A DNA stretch of 64,000 nucleotides from Amycolatopsis sp. CA-128772 (GTDB taxonomy: Bacteria > Actinomycetota > Actinomycetes > Mycobacteriales > Pseudonocardiaceae), in NCBI RefSeq assembly GCF_002904295.1, contig NZ_PPHG01000082.1, forward strand, positions 61,568 to 125,567. The letters are read 5' to 3'. Below, piece after piece: positions 15,007 through 24,074 of the stretch. Position 1 is the first letter of the stretch; each line of letters begins with the position of its first letter. The position numbers and the translations under genes are program-made. The notes beneath the pieces were generated by a model, which did no database searches, had not been told where the DNA came from, and saw only the letters and a list, made by a program, of their open reading frames with translations.

Positions 15007-15040
15007 AAGAGGCCCCCGGGGGTGCAGCCGGGGGCCTCTT
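15007..15040. terminator. Bidirectional terminator, perfect 13-bp stem
   Basis: AAGAGGCCCCCGG (15007-15019) and CCGGGGGCCTCTT (15028-15040) form a perfect stem with an 8-base loop between convergent genes. A-T pairs at the base give short U-runs in both directions. Confidence 0.9.
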
Positions 15041-15060
15041 CAGTCGTGCCTGGGAACCGA

Positions 15061-15513
15061 TCAGACGGCAGCGGCGTGCTTGTCGATCAGCTGGCCGAGA
15101 CGCGGCAGCGCCTCTTCGACGTTCTTCTTGCCGTTCGGGCGCAGCTTCGAGTAGACCTTCTTGATGCTGTCGCGGCTGCTCTTCTCCGCGCGGGAGTCGG
15201 TGACGGACAGCAGCGCGTCGGAAGCCTCGTCCGAGCGGCTGGTCAGGTAGGCGCCGAAGTCGTTGCCACCCCGGGCGCGGAAGTCGCCGTAGAAGGGCTC
15301 GAGCGCGGACGCGAAGTCCGGCAGCAGCGTGTCGACGGCCGAGGGGATGATGCCCGGCTTGATCTTCTTGACCGCGGCGAAGCCGGTCTTCACGACGGCA
15401 CCCGAAACGCCGCCCTTGTCCGAGACCTCGGCGTCGACGAGGGTCTCGAAGTCGGAGACGACAGCCGGGCGGCGGCCGGAGTCGAGCAGGATTTCCTTGA
15501 GGGTGTCAGCCAC
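15061..15513 (-). CDS. DUF6918 family protein
   Basis: The 150-residue soluble helical protein opens MADTLKEILLDSGRRPAVV, contains DAEVSDKGGVSGAVVKTGF and AVTDSRAEKSS-like segments, and ends LPRLGQLIDKHAAAV. I recognise this as the actinobacterial DUF6918 family, which has no established function. It has no signal peptide or membrane segment. It is transcribed from the 146-base gap at 15514-15659 and ends at the terminator shared with the basic protein gene. Confidence 0.8.
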   Translation of the reverse strand: MADTLKEILLDSGRRPAVVSDFETLVDAEVSDKGGVSGAVVKTGFAAVKKIKPGIIPSAVDTLLPDFASALEPFYGDFRARGGNDFGAYLTSRSDEASDALLSVTDSRAEKSSRDSIKKVYSKLRPNGKKNVEEALPRLGQLIDKHAAAV

Positions 15514-15659
15514 GAATCTTGTCCTTTGTCGTTGCAGAGTTGGTGCCCCGCCCCGGGGTGGGGGTCCCCGGTGGCTGCGGTGCGCGAGTCCACGAAGCCT
15601 GCGCGTGACGCACAGGGTAATACAAGATCAACATCACTCACCCGTGTGGAGGTCACTAC

Positions 15660-16196
15660 CTAGAGCTTCAGGGCGGAGATAGTCTTTTTGACCACTGTGC
15701 GTGCCTTGACGCTCTGTTTCTGGTTCGTGGTCGCGATGACCGCCGTCGACCCCTTCGCGACCGCGTAGACGGCCCCACCATCGGTCGACAAATAGCCCCC
15801 CTTCCAGCCGGAAGGGTCGCTCGCCGGGTTGGACGAGTCGACCGGCGCCGCCTGGTTGACCAGCGCCGTCGCCGTCTTGGCGTCCCCGACGTAGACACGG
15901 ACGGTGAGCTGGACCTTCCCGTCCGGGCGATAGAAGAAGCACGCCGGGTGCGGCTGGTCGGCCGACACGCGCACCTTCGACACGTGCTGGCCGTTCGACT
16001 CGGCCACGAATTCGCTCCCGAGGTACGGGCAGTCCCCGGTCGCGCCCGGCTGGGGATCCGGGGGCAGGCCGCCGGACCCGGTACCCGCTGCGGTGGACGC
16101 GGACGGCGGGCTGGGCGCCGCGGTGCCGGTCACGATGGTGGCGCTGCAGCCGGCCAGCAGGGCCACGGCGGGCGCGAAAAGTACGAGTCGTCGCAT
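15660..16196 (-). CDS. DUF2020 domain lipoprotein
   Basis: The 178-residue protein starts MRRLVLFAPAVALLAGCSA, a lipoprotein signal with lipobox LAGC (Cys17), so it should be anchored on the outer face of the membrane. A Ser/Ala/Gly/Pro linker (about 25-55) leads to a domain beginning CPYLGSEFVAESNGQHVSKV, typical of DUF2020, with a second cysteine at ACFFYRPDG. The C-terminus is rich in Lys and Thr. The function of DUF2020 is unknown. ATG 16196 is the only sensible start because it produces the signal peptide. It is divergent from the gene at 16266. Confidence 0.85.
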   Translation of the reverse strand: MRRLVLFAPAVALLAGCSATIVTGTAAPSPPSASTAAGTGSGGLPPDPQPGATGDCPYLGSEFVAESNGQHVSKVRVSADQPHPACFFYRPDGKVQLTVRVYVGDAKTATALVNQAAPVDSSNPASDPSGWKGGYLSTDGGAVYAVAKGSTAVIATTNQKQSVKARTVVKKTISALKL

Positions 16197-16265
16197 AGCG
16201 CGGACAGTCAACCACGAAGCATGTGTGGAAACCGCTGGCTGACGGCGGCGTGAGACGATGGCCGC

Positions 16266-16892
16266 GTGCTCACCCCGGAGCAGTACCTCGGCGCGATGGC
16301 CGAGCGCATCCAGCGGGCCGGCGGCCGGCTGCACACCGTGCCGATCGGGCCGGCCACGGCCGTCGTCGGGCTGTTCACCGAGGCGGTGCTGCTGACGAAG
16401 ATGAACTACTGCGTCATGGCGGCCGCCATCCCCGAGGTCGGCGCGGCGGCGCTGTACGACTTCACCGGCCGCGCCACGCAGTACGCCCGCGCGAACCTGG
16501 AAGGCACCCTGGGCTGGACCGCGACTTCGGTGGTCATCGCCGGGCTCGTCGGCCAGCGCGTGTACCCGGACGCCGCGCAGGCCGCGTCGGCCAAGTCGAG
16601 CAACCAGTTCGGCGGCGAGACGCGGATGGTCGCGGTCGACCTCACGGCCGGGCAGCTGCACGCGTTCGTCGGCGGCAAGTTCTGGGGCGCCGCGATGCAC
16701 GGGTCGATCAACGCCAAGCTGACGTACTGCTTCCCGCAGCCCGCCGAGGTCTACCAGCAGGTGCAGTGGCAGCAGGCGCAGCAGCAGCCCCAGCTCCCGA
16801 TGCCGGCCCCGGCGCCGCAGCTGCCGCCCCCGCCGGTCGTCGGCCCGCCACCGCCGGGACACCAGCCGCAGCAGGGGCCGTACGGTTACTGA
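16266..16892 (+). CDS. Hypothetical protein with Gln/Pro-rich tail
   Basis: This 208-residue protein starts at GTG 16266. Residues 1-155 look like a folded soluble domain (LTPEQYLGAMAERIQRAGG; GFWGAA-type glycine turns near 140). The last 50 residues are a low-complexity Gln/Pro stretch ending GPYGY. I do not recognise a family. The pattern of a folded domain plus a PQQ-rich tail recurs in actinobacterial proteins of unknown role. It ends one base before the next gene, so co-translation with the flavin oxidase-like gene is likely. Confidence 0.75.
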   Translation: MLTPEQYLGAMAERIQRAGGRLHTVPIGPATAVVGLFTEAVLLTKMNYCVMAAAIPEVGAAALYDFTGRATQYARANLEGTLGWTATSVVIAGLVGQRVYPDAAQAASAKSSNQFGGETRMVAVDLTAGQLHAFVGGKFWGAAMHGSINAKLTYCFPQPAEVYQQVQWQQAQQQPQLPMPAPAPQLPPPPVVGPPPPGHQPQQGPYGY

Positions 16893-16893
16893 C

Positions 16894-17532
16894 ATGGTGC
16901 AGTTGCGCGGCTGGCCGTCGTTCCCCGAAGAACTTCCCGTGTTCACGCCGGAAACGGCGCCGGCGGACCCGCAGGCGCTGTTCGTCGAGTGGCTGACCGA
17001 AGCCGGCGAGCACGTGCTGGCCCCGCACGCCGTCACCCTGTCCACAGTGGATGCCGATGGCGCGCCCGACGCGCGCGTGGTGATCCTCAAGGACGTCGGG
17101 CCGGCCGGCTGGGCGGTCGCGACCAGCTCGGAAAGCCCGAAGGGCCTCCAGCTGCGCAAGGACCCGCGGGCCGCGCTGACGTTCTTCTGGCCCGGCCGCG
17201 GCCGCCAGGTCCGGCTGCGCGGCCCGGTCACCCCGGCCGCCCCCGAGGTCTCGGCGGCGGACTTCCTCGCCCGGCCGCCGGCGTCGCGCGTCGAGGCGTA
17301 CATCGGGCACCAGTCCCAGGTGCTGCACGACCCGGCCGACCTCGACGCGGCGGCCGCGGAGGCGCAGCGGTGGGTCGAGGAGAACCCGGACGTGGCCCCG
17401 GAAACCTGGACGCGGTACCTCGTCGACCCGGACGAAGCCGAGTTCTGGCAGGCGAGCCACGATCGTCGGCACGTCCGGCTGCGGTACCGGAAGACGGGCG
17501 AAGGCTGGGTCCGCGAGCGCCTCTGGCCGTGA
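16894..17532 (+). CDS. Pyridoxamine 5'-phosphate oxidase family protein
   Basis: The 212-residue protein is a PdxH-type FMN protein. It shows the first strand pattern AVTLSTVDADGAPDARVVILKDV (about residues 47-69), FMN phosphate-binding ALTFFWPGRGRQVRLRGPV (about 95-113) and the C-terminal dimerisation/substrate end with RLRYRKTGEGWVRERLWP, close to the RLxPxRW-type ending of PdxH. It may oxidise pyridoxamine/pyridoxine phosphate to pyridoxal phosphate. The vitamin B6 residues are not all conserved, so a related pyridox-oxidase function is possible. ATG 16894 overlaps the preceding stop region. Confidence 0.82.
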   Translation: MVQLRGWPSFPEELPVFTPETAPADPQALFVEWLTEAGEHVLAPHAVTLSTVDADGAPDARVVILKDVGPAGWAVATSSESPKGLQLRKDPRAALTFFWPGRGRQVRLRGPVTPAAPEVSAADFLARPPASRVEAYIGHQSQVLHDPADLDAAAAEAQRWVEENPDVAPETWTRYLVDPDEAEFWQASHDRRHVRLRYRKTGEGWVRERLWP

Positions 17533-17584
17533 CGAGCCGTTCGGGGGTATGCGCGTCCGGCGCGCGTGTGCGCATGATGCAGGT

Positions 17585-18976
17585 ATGCGCTCGAAGCTCC
17601 TGACCGCCGGGCTGGTCCTCACGCTCACCGCCGCCCTCGGGGGTGCGGCCGACGCAGCCCCCGGGAGACGGCCGGCGCTGGCGGACCCGCACCCGTGTCC
17701 CGGCCAGCCGGGTTTCACGTGCTCGACGTTGACCGTCCCGCTCGACCACACCGGCCGCGTCCCGGGCACGATCGGCCTCCCGGTGGCGACCGCGGACAAC
17801 GCGGACGCCCCCAAGGGCGTGCTGCTGTTCCTGACGGGCGGCCCGGGCCAGGGCGGCGTCGGCACGATCACGCGCATCGCGAAGCAGCGGCTGCCGGAGG
17901 TCGCGAAGGACTACCGGATCGTCATGCTCGACCAGCGCGGCACCGGCCCGTCGGGGGCGCTGCAGTGCCCGGGCCTGCAGGCGCAGCTGGGCAGTTCGGA
18001 CATCGCGACGCCGTCCCCCGACGCCGTCCGGGAGTGCGCGGCCATCCTCGGCGAGACGGCCCCGCTGTATTCGACCGACCAGACGGTGGCGGACTTCGAC
18101 CGGCTGCGGCAGGCGCTGGACGTCCCGAAGCTGGTGGTCGACGGCGTCTCGTACGGTTCGTTCACGGCGGCCCGGTACGCGATCGCGCACCCGGACCACG
18201 TCAGCAAGGTGATCCTCGATTCGGTCCTGCCGCACCACGCGACGGCGTCGGCCTCGCTGTACCTGACGGGCTTGACGGCGGAGGCCCGCGTGCTGCGCGC
18301 GGCCTGCGCGGTCGCCCCGGCCTGCGGCTACGACCCGGCTGCGGACCTGGCGTGGGTGGTCCGCCACCGCGGCACGGCGGACGGCGTGCGGATCTTCGAC
18401 ACGGTGGTGTCGTACGAGTTCTCGGACCCGACGTACCGCAACCCGCAAGCGGGCGACATCATCGGCGCCCTCCACGACGCCCGCACCGGCGCCCCGGCCC
18501 ACCTGGACGCGTTGCTGGAGGCGTACCGGTCCGGCGGCGACGACCCGGCCGCGTTCAGCGCCGGCCTCCACGCGGCGACACTGTGCGCCGACCAGCGGTT
18601 CCCGTGGGGCTCGGCGGCCACGCCGGTCCCGCTCCGGCAGCCGTTGTTGTCCTTGACTGCCCACACACTGCCGGCGTCGGCAACCTGGCCGTACACGACG
18701 GAGGTGGCGACGCAGCAGGGGTTCGTCCAGAGCTGCCTGCCGTGGCCGGCGGAGCGCCCGGGCTCGAACCCGGCCGGTTCGCTGCCGAACGTCCCGGTCC
18801 TGCTGCTCAACGGCGACCGCGACCTGTCGACGCCGCTGGAGTGGGCCCGCGAGGAGGCGGCCCGGGCCCCGCGCGGCTCGTTGGTGGTCGTGCCCGGTGA
18901 GTCCCACTCGATCCAGAACCGGGAACGCGGCCACGCGGGCCGGGACGCCGTCATCAGTTTCCTGGCGTCCAAGTGA
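17585..18976 (+). CDS. Secreted alpha/beta hydrolase, TAP-like C-terminus
   Basis: The 463-residue protein starts at ATG 17585 with a signal peptide (MRSKLLTAGLVLTLTAALGGAADA, cleavage near residue 24). The hydrolase core shows LFLTGGPGQGG (oxyanion region), MLDQRGTGPSG, nucleophile Ser in GVSYGSFTAARYA, acid Asp in LLLNGDRDLSTP and catalytic His in VPGESHSIQ. Architecture and size match the secreted tripeptidyl aminopeptidase/proteinase group of streptomycetes, so it probably trims peptides or hydrolyses esters outside the cell. The 3' end overlaps the convergent P450 gene by 23 bases. Confidence 0.9.
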   Translation: MRSKLLTAGLVLTLTAALGGAADAAPGRRPALADPHPCPGQPGFTCSTLTVPLDHTGRVPGTIGLPVATADNADAPKGVLLFLTGGPGQGGVGTITRIAKQRLPEVAKDYRIVMLDQRGTGPSGALQCPGLQAQLGSSDIATPSPDAVRECAAILGETAPLYSTDQTVADFDRLRQALDVPKLVVDGVSYGSFTAARYAIAHPDHVSKVILDSVLPHHATASASLYLTGLTAEARVLRAACAVAPACGYDPAADLAWVVRHRGTADGVRIFDTVVSYEFSDPTYRNPQAGDIIGALHDARTGAPAHLDALLEAYRSGGDDPAAFSAGLHAATLCADQRFPWGSAATPVPLRQPLLSLTAHTLPASATWPYTTEVATQQGFVQSCLPWPAERPGSNPAGSLPNVPVLLLNGDRDLSTPLEWAREEAARAPRGSLVVVPGESHSIQNRERGHAGRDAVISFLASK

Positions 18977-20159
18977 CCGGCAACTCGTGCACGCCGTAGA
19001 TGTTCATGTCCGTCCGCAGTTTCACCTCGCCGGCCGGGACCGCGAGCGCCAGGTCCGGGAACCGGCGCAGCAGACCGCCGAAGCCGGCGCGCATCTCGAT
19101 GCGGGCCAGTTGCTGGCCGAGGCACTGGTGGATGCCGTGGCCGAACGACAGGAGGCCGCGGGCGTTGCGGTGGATGTCCAGCGCGTCCGGGTTCTCGAAG
19201 CGCCGCGGGTCGTGGTTGGCGGCCAGCAGTGAAATCACCACCGTCGAGCCCTTGGTGATCGTTTCCCCGCCGAGTTCGAGGTCCTCGGTCGCGTAGCGGA
19301 AGAAGATGTCGGCCACCGACAAGTAGCGCAGCAGTTCCTCGACCGCGCCCGGCAGCAGTTCCGCGTCGGCGCGCAGCTCGGCGGCCTGCTCCGGGTGTTC
19401 CAGCAGCGCGAACGCGCCCAGGGAGAGCATGTTCGCCGTCGTCTCGTGGCCCGCGAGCAGCAGCAGGAACGCGGCGCCGGTGAGCTCCTCGATCGTCAGG
19501 TCGTCGTGGCGGGCCAGGTCGGACAGGATGTCCTCGCCCGGCTCGGCGCGCTTGTTCGTGACCAGCTCGGCGAGGTAGGTGTTGAGCGCGATGTACGCGC
19601 CCATCTTCTCCTCGATCGTCTGCTCCCGGACCATGAACTGCGCCGAGTTGGCCTGGAACGTGTCCCGGTCCGCGTACGGCACGCCGAGCAGCTCGCAGAT
19701 CACCAGTGACGGCACCGGGAGCGCGAACTCCTTGACCAGGTCGACCGGCGGGGCCAGCCGCGCCAGGTGGTCCAGCTGCCGCTCGACGACGTCGGCGATG
19801 TGCTCCTCGAGCTGCTTCATCCGCTTGACCGTGAAAGCGCCGGTGAGCTTGCGGCGCAGCCGGCTGTGGTCCGGCGGGTCCATCGCGACGAACATGCCCG
19901 GCATCGGCGGCGACGGCTCGGTCGCCGCCGGCATGCCCGTCTCGTACGGCACGTGGATGACGTCGAGGTCCAGGCGCGAGCTGAACCGCGTGTCGGCCAT
20001 CAGCTGCCGGACCTCCTCGTAGCCGGTGACGAGGTAGCCCTCGTGCCCGTCGGGGAACACCAGCGGGCTGACCGGGCGGGCGCCGCGCAGCCGGGTGATC
20101 GCGCTCGGCGGGTCGAAGGGGCCCGCGTCGCGGTCCATCGGGAGTCCGTGCTGGCTCAT
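18954..20159 (-). CDS. Cytochrome P450
   Basis: The 401-residue P450 has the I-helix oxygen-activation motif LLLLAGHETTANM (about residues 235-247), ExxR in EELLRYLS and the heme-binding loop LLSFGHGIHQCLGQQLARIE with the cysteine ligand (about 349). Length and the MFVAMDPPDHSRLRRKLTGAF segment fit bacterial soluble class I P450s (CYP105/107-like). Electrons would come from a ferredoxin and a reductase such as the fprA-type enzyme in this window. ATG 20159 follows GAAAGGAAAG. SARP-type direct heptads lie upstream in the orientation of this gene, so the divergent SARP regulator probably controls it. The substrate is unknown. Confidence 0.95.
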   Translation of the reverse strand: MSQHGLPMDRDAGPFDPPSAITRLRGARPVSPLVFPDGHEGYLVTGYEEVRQLMADTRFSSRLDLDVIHVPYETGMPAATEPSPPMPGMFVAMDPPDHSRLRRKLTGAFTVKRMKQLEEHIADVVERQLDHLARLAPPVDLVKEFALPVPSLVICELLGVPYADRDTFQANSAQFMVREQTIEEKMGAYIALNTYLAELVTNKRAEPGEDILSDLARHDDLTIEELTGAAFLLLLAGHETTANMLSLGAFALLEHPEQAAELRADAELLPGAVEELLRYLSVADIFFRYATEDLELGGETITKGSTVVISLLAANHDPRRFENPDALDIHRNARGLLSFGHGIHQCLGQQLARIEMRAGFGGLLRRFPDLALAVPAGEVKLRTDMNIYGVHELPVTWTPGN

Positions 20160-20203
20160 CGGCTTTCCTTTCGTGGGTGTGCCGATGACGATCGCCGGGC
20201 GGG

Positions 20204-20232
20204 CTGACACGGACCTGACACGCCTCGGACAC
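20204..20232 (-). promoter_or_regulatory. Three direct heptads with 11-bp period (SARP operator candidate) before the P450 gene
   Basis: On the plus strand CTGACAC lies at 20204-20210 and 20215-20221, and CGGACAC at 20226-20232, exactly 11 bases apart. In the P450 direction they read GTGTCCG, GTGTCAG, GTGTCAG. Direct heptads with an 11-bp period are the known form of SARP binding sites. An equivalent triplet is found before the DrrA-like gene at 25021-25049. Confidence 0.75.
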
Positions 20233-20257
20233 CGCCGTTCGTGGCAAGATCGGCCGG

Positions 20258-23200
20258 GTGCGGATCGGGATCCTGGGGCCCTTCGAAGTGCGTGCGGACG
20301 ACGGCGCGCTCGCCGACGTCCCCGGCGCCCGCCTGCGGGGGCTGCTGGTCGCCCTCGCGCTCGAACCAGGCCAGGTGGTCCCGAAGGGGACGCTCGTCGA
20401 CTGGATCTGGGGCGAGCACCCGCCCGCCGAAGCGCCGAACGCGTTGCAACGCCTGGTTTCCCGGCTGCGGAAGGCGCTGCCGGAGGGGGCCGTCGACAGC
20501 CGGCCGACCGGCTACCGGCTGGTGGTGGCCCCGGACGACGTCGACGCCGTGCGGTTCGAACGGCTTGCCGCCCAGGCCCGCACGGACGGCGATCCGCGGC
20601 GGCTGCGCGAAGCCCTCGCCCTCTGGCGCGGTCCGGCCATGCAGGACGTCGAACTGCCGGAAAGCGCGGCCTTCGGCGCCGCCGTCACCCGGCTCGAAGG
20701 GTTGCGCCTCGCCGCGCTGGAGGACCGGTTCGACGGCGAGACCGGCGCGGAGCTCGTCACCGAGCTGACCGACCTGGTGGCCGCGAACCCGATGCGGGAA
20801 CGGCTCGTCGCCGCGTTGATGCGGGCCCTCGTCGCGAGCGGCCGCGACACTGAGGCGCTGCTCGTCTACGAGCGCACGCGGGAAACCCTGGCCGACTCCC
20901 TCGGCGTGGACCCGTCCCCGGAACTGGCCGAAGTGCACGTCGCCCTGTTGCGCGGCGAGCTCGGGCGGCGCGAGGAGACCCGCAAGACCAACCTGCGGGA
21001 GGAGCTGACCAGCTTCGTCGGCAAGGAGGCCGACGTCGCCGCGGTCCGCGAGCTCGTCGGCGAACACCGGCTCACCACCCTGATCGGGCCGGGTGGCTCG
21101 GGGAAGACCCGGCAGGCCACGGAAACCGCGCGCACGCTGCTCGGCGAGTTCCCGGACGGCGCGTGGCTGGTCGAACTGGCGGCGATCGGCCCCGACGACG
21201 ACGTCGCCCAGGCGACGCTCGGCGCGCTCAAGCTGCGGGATGCGCTCGTCGGCGAGGCCCCGGACGCCGAGCCGACGGAGCGGGTCGTCGCCGCGCTGCG
21301 CGAGCGTTCGATGCTGCTGGTCCTGGACAACTGCGAACACGTCATCGAGGCCGCGGCGGCGTTCGCGCACCGCGTGCTCGGGGAGTGCCGCCGGCTGCGG
21401 ATCCTCGCGACGAGCCGGGAACCGCTCGGCATCACTGGAGAGGCGTTGTGGCAGGTGGCGCCGCTGGTCCTGCCCGCTGAGGACGCGGCTCCCGCCGAAA
21501 TCGAGGCCGCCCCGGCCGTCCGGCTGCTGCGGGACCGGGCCGGCGCGGTGCGCAAGGACCTGACGGCGGACGCCCGCACCCTCGCGCGCGTCTGCCGCGC
21601 GCTAGACGGGATGCCGCTCGCCATCGAGCTCGCCGCCGCCCGCCTGCGCACGATGTCGCTCGACCAGCTCGCGCACCGGCTCGACGACCGGTTCCGCCTG
21701 CTGACCGGCGGCAGCCGGACCGCACTCCCCCGGCACCGGACGCTGCGCGCGGTGATCGACTGGAGCTGGGAACTGCTCTCCGACGCCGAACGCGTCGTGC
21801 TGCGCCGGCTTTCGGTGTTCTCCGGCGGGGCGAGCCTGGAGGCGGCCGAGCGGGTCTGCGGCGGCGACGCGGTGCTCGACCTGCTGACCGCGCTGACCGA
21901 GAAGTCCCTGGTCGTCATCGTCGGTGACGAGGCACCGCGCTACCGCATGCTCGGCACCATCAAGGAGTACGCGCAGCAGCGGCTCGCGGAGGCGGGCGAG
22001 ACGGACGTCGCCCGCCGTGCGCACCTCGAGTACTTCACCGAGCTCGCCGAAACGGCGGAGCCGCACCTGCGCCGCGCCGCGCAGCTGGGCTGGCTCGCGA
22101 TGCTCGAAGCCGAGCACGAGAACATCACCGCGGCGATGCGCGGCGCCCTCGCGGCGGGTGAGGCCGAGGCGTCGATGCGGCTCGCCGCGGCGGCCGGCTG
22201 GTACTGGTGGCTCGGCGGCCACCGCGCCGAGGGCAACGAGCTGATCCTGGCGGCCACCGCCGTCCCCGGCGACGTGCCGGACGAGATCCGCGGCGTCGTC
22301 TACGCGTTCGTCGTCCAGTTCGTGACGGCCGGCCAGCAGAGCGACGAGTTCCGCGCCGAGGACTGGATCCGCAAGGCGCACGAGATCGGCCGCCGGGTCG
22401 AAAAGCCGCAGCTGGCGTTGAAGTTCGCCGTTCCGCTGGAACGGCTGCTGCATGGACCGGAAGCGGCCCTGTCGGCGTTCGAACCGCTGCTCGCCGACGA
22501 GGACCCGTGGGTGCGCGCGGTGGCCCGGCTGCAGCTGGGCAAGATGCGCATCCAGCTCGGCCACGGCGGCCAGGAGGCGGACGCGCTGCTCGAAACGGCG
22601 GTCGCCGAGTTCCGCGCGCTCGGCGAGCGGTGGGGCATTTCGTTCGCCCTGACCGAGCTGGCGGACCGCATCGCCGCGCGCGGCGAGTTCGCCGGCGCCT
22701 GCGAGTACTACGAGCAGGCGATCGAGGTGGTGACCGAGGTCGGCGCCATCGAGGACGTCGTCCGGATGCGGTCCCGGCAGGCGCAGCTGTACTGGCTGCT
22801 CGGCGACGAGAAGGCCAGTGCGGCGGCGTTGACCGAGGCGCAGGAACGCGCCGAGCGCGTCGCCTGGCCGGATGCGCAGGCCGAGCTGGCGCTGGCGAAG
22901 GCGGAGCTCGCGCGCTGGCGCGGCGATCCGGCGCAGGCCCGCCGTCAGCTCGCCATCGCCACGGAGATGCTGGGCGAGGACGCCCAGCGGGCGACCGTCC
23001 GGGCGGTGGCCCAGGACCTGCTCGGCTACCTGGCCGAGGACCTCGGCGAAGCCCGCGCCCACCGCGCCGCGGCGCTGGCCGCGGCGGCCGAAGCGGGCCA
23101 CCCGCTCGCGATCGCGCGCGGCCTGGTCGGGCTGGCGGACTGGGCGTCGCGCACGGACCAGGACGCGCAGGCCGCGCGGCTGCTCGGGGCGAGCGCGGGG

Positions 23201-23353
23201 GTCCGGGGCCTGCCGGACCGCTCGCAACCGGACGTGACCCGGCTCGAGGAGACCACCCGACGTCGCCTCGGTGACACGAAGTTCTCCGAGGCGACGCGGG
23301 AGGGGGCGGCGGCGAGCTGGCGCGAACTGGCCGACGTCACGCTCGCTTCTTGA
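20258..23353 (+). CDS. SARP/AfsR-type transcriptional regulator with BTAD, NB-ARC-like ATPase and TPR-like region
   Basis: The 1031-residue regulator begins with an OmpR-like winged helix (about residues 1-88: MRIGILGPFEVRADDGAL, ALQRLVSRLRKALPEG, GYRLVV). A BTAD domain follows (about 95-235: RLREALALWRGPAMQDV, LVYERTRETLADSLGVDPSPEL). Next is a P-loop ATPase (about 260-560) with Walker A LIGPGGSGKTRQAT, LLVLDNCEHV and TSREPLGITGEALW. The C-terminal 400 residues are Ala/Glu-rich helical repeats of TPR type. This is the large SARP layout that controls secondary metabolism. It is divergent from a P450 and converges on a DrrAB-like exporter. Both of those have matching heptads upstream, suggesting one regulon. 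CAAGAT at 20245-20250 could be the -10 of a leaderless transcript starting at GTG 20258. Confidence 0.93.
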   Translation: MRIGILGPFEVRADDGALADVPGARLRGLLVALALEPGQVVPKGTLVDWIWGEHPPAEAPNALQRLVSRLRKALPEGAVDSRPTGYRLVVAPDDVDAVRFERLAAQARTDGDPRRLREALALWRGPAMQDVELPESAAFGAAVTRLEGLRLAALEDRFDGETGAELVTELTDLVAANPMRERLVAALMRALVASGRDTEALLVYERTRETLADSLGVDPSPELAEVHVALLRGELGRREETRKTNLREELTSFVGKEADVAAVRELVGEHRLTTLIGPGGSGKTRQATETARTLLGEFPDGAWLVELAAIGPDDDVAQATLGALKLRDALVGEAPDAEPTERVVAALRERSMLLVLDNCEHVIEAAAAFAHRVLGECRRLRILATSREPLGITGEALWQVAPLVLPAEDAAPAEIEAAPAVRLLRDRAGAVRKDLTADARTLARVCRALDGMPLAIELAAARLRTMSLDQLAHRLDDRFRLLTGGSRTALPRHRTLRAVIDWSWELLSDAERVVLRRLSVFSGGASLEAAERVCGGDAVLDLLTALTEKSLVVIVGDEAPRYRMLGTIKEYAQQRLAEAGETDVARRAHLEYFTELAETAEPHLRRAAQLGWLAMLEAEHENITAAMRGALAAGEAEASMRLAAAAGWYWWLGGHRAEGNELILAATAVPGDVPDEIRGVVYAFVVQFVTAGQQSDEFRAEDWIRKAHEIGRRVEKPQLALKFAVPLERLLHGPEAALSAFEPLLADEDPWVRAVARLQLGKMRIQLGHGGQEADALLETAVAEFRALGERWGISFALTELADRIAARGEFAGACEYYEQAIEVVTEVGAIEDVVRMRSRQAQLYWLLGDEKASAAALTEAQERAERVAWPDAQAELALAKAELARWRGDPAQARRQLAIATEMLGEDAQRATVRAVAQDLLGYLAEDLGEARAHRAAALAAAAEAGHPLAIARGLVGLADWASRTDQDAQAARLLGASAGVRGLPDRSQPDVTRLEETTRRRLGDTKFSEATREGAAASWRELADVTLAS

Positions 23354-24074
23354 AGGTCGAGGACGCCCACAGGTAGCCGACGACGGCGATCCCGGCGCAC
23401 CAGCCGAGCGCGGCCAGCAGCGTGCCGGTGGCCGGCGAGCCGTTGAGCAGCCCGCGCAGGGTCTCGATGATCGGCGTGAACGGCTGGTACTCGGCGAACT
23501 GCTTGAGGCCGGGGCCCATCTTGTCCGCGGGCACGATCGCGCTGCTGAAGAACGGCAGCATGACCAGCGGCACCGACGCCAGCCCCGCGGTTTCCGGTGT
23601 TTTCGCGGCCAGGCCCAGCGCGATCGTGAACCAGCCGGTCGCGAACCCCAGTAGCACGACGAGACCGGCCGCGCCGAGCCAGCCGAGGAAGCCCGCCGAC
23701 GGGTTGAACCCCAGCAGGAAGGCCACGCCGAGCAGGGCGGCGATGGCGACCAGGTTGGTCAGCACGCTGGCGACGACGTGCCCGGTCAGCACCGCCCCGC
23801 GGGAGACGTCCATGACCTTGAAGCGGTTGATGATGCCCTTGGTCATGTCGGAGTTGACGGCGGTGGCGGTGGCGCCGAGCCCGTAGCAGACGGCCAGCAG
23901 CATGAGCCCCGGTGTCGCGTAGTCGACGTAGTCGACGCCGACGCTGAACGCGTCACCGAACATGTAGACGAACATCAGCATGACGACGATCGGCATCAGA
24001 ACCGCGTTGAAGACGGAGACCGGGTTCCGGGCGATGTGCTTGAAGTTGCGGCGCAGCATGACGATCGAGTTCAT
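23337..24074 (-). CDS. ABC-2 exporter permease (DrrB-like)
   Basis: The 245-residue membrane protein has six hydrophobic helices (first about 18-38, VFNAVLMPIVVMLMFVYMFG) and the ABC-2 motif region DMTKGIINRFKVMDVSRGAVL (coupling helix, about 83-103). The loop GPGLKQFAEYQPFTPIIETLRGLL matches DrrB-type daunorubicin-resistance permeases. The ATG at 24074 overlaps the ATPase stop (ATGA), so the pair is coupled. It is expected to export a drug or self-made metabolite. Its 3' end overlaps the SARP gene end by 17 bases, tail to tail. Confidence 0.9.
   Translation of the reverse strand: MNSIVMLRRNFKHIARNPVSVFNAVLMPIVVMLMFVYMFGDAFSVGVDYVDYATPGLMLLAVCYGLGATATAVNSDMTKGIINRFKVMDVSRGAVLTGHVVASVLTNLVAIAALLGVAFLLGFNPSAGFLGWLGAAGLVVLLGFATGWFTIALGLAAKTPETAGLASVPLVMLPFFSSAIVPADKMGPGLKQFAEYQPFTPIIETLRGLLNGSPATGTLLAALGWCAGIAVVGYLWASSTFKKRA

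Noticed and set aside
17041..17056. TGTCCACAGTGGATGCC resembling DnaA boxes inside the oxidase-like gene
   Set aside because: A single imperfect pair inside coding sequence, with no other boxes nearby; expected by chance.
15660..17303. Extended 547-codon frame upstream of the DUF2020 lipoprotein
   Set aside because: The extension is antisense to two plus-strand genes, and only the start at 16196 yields the lipoprotein signal.
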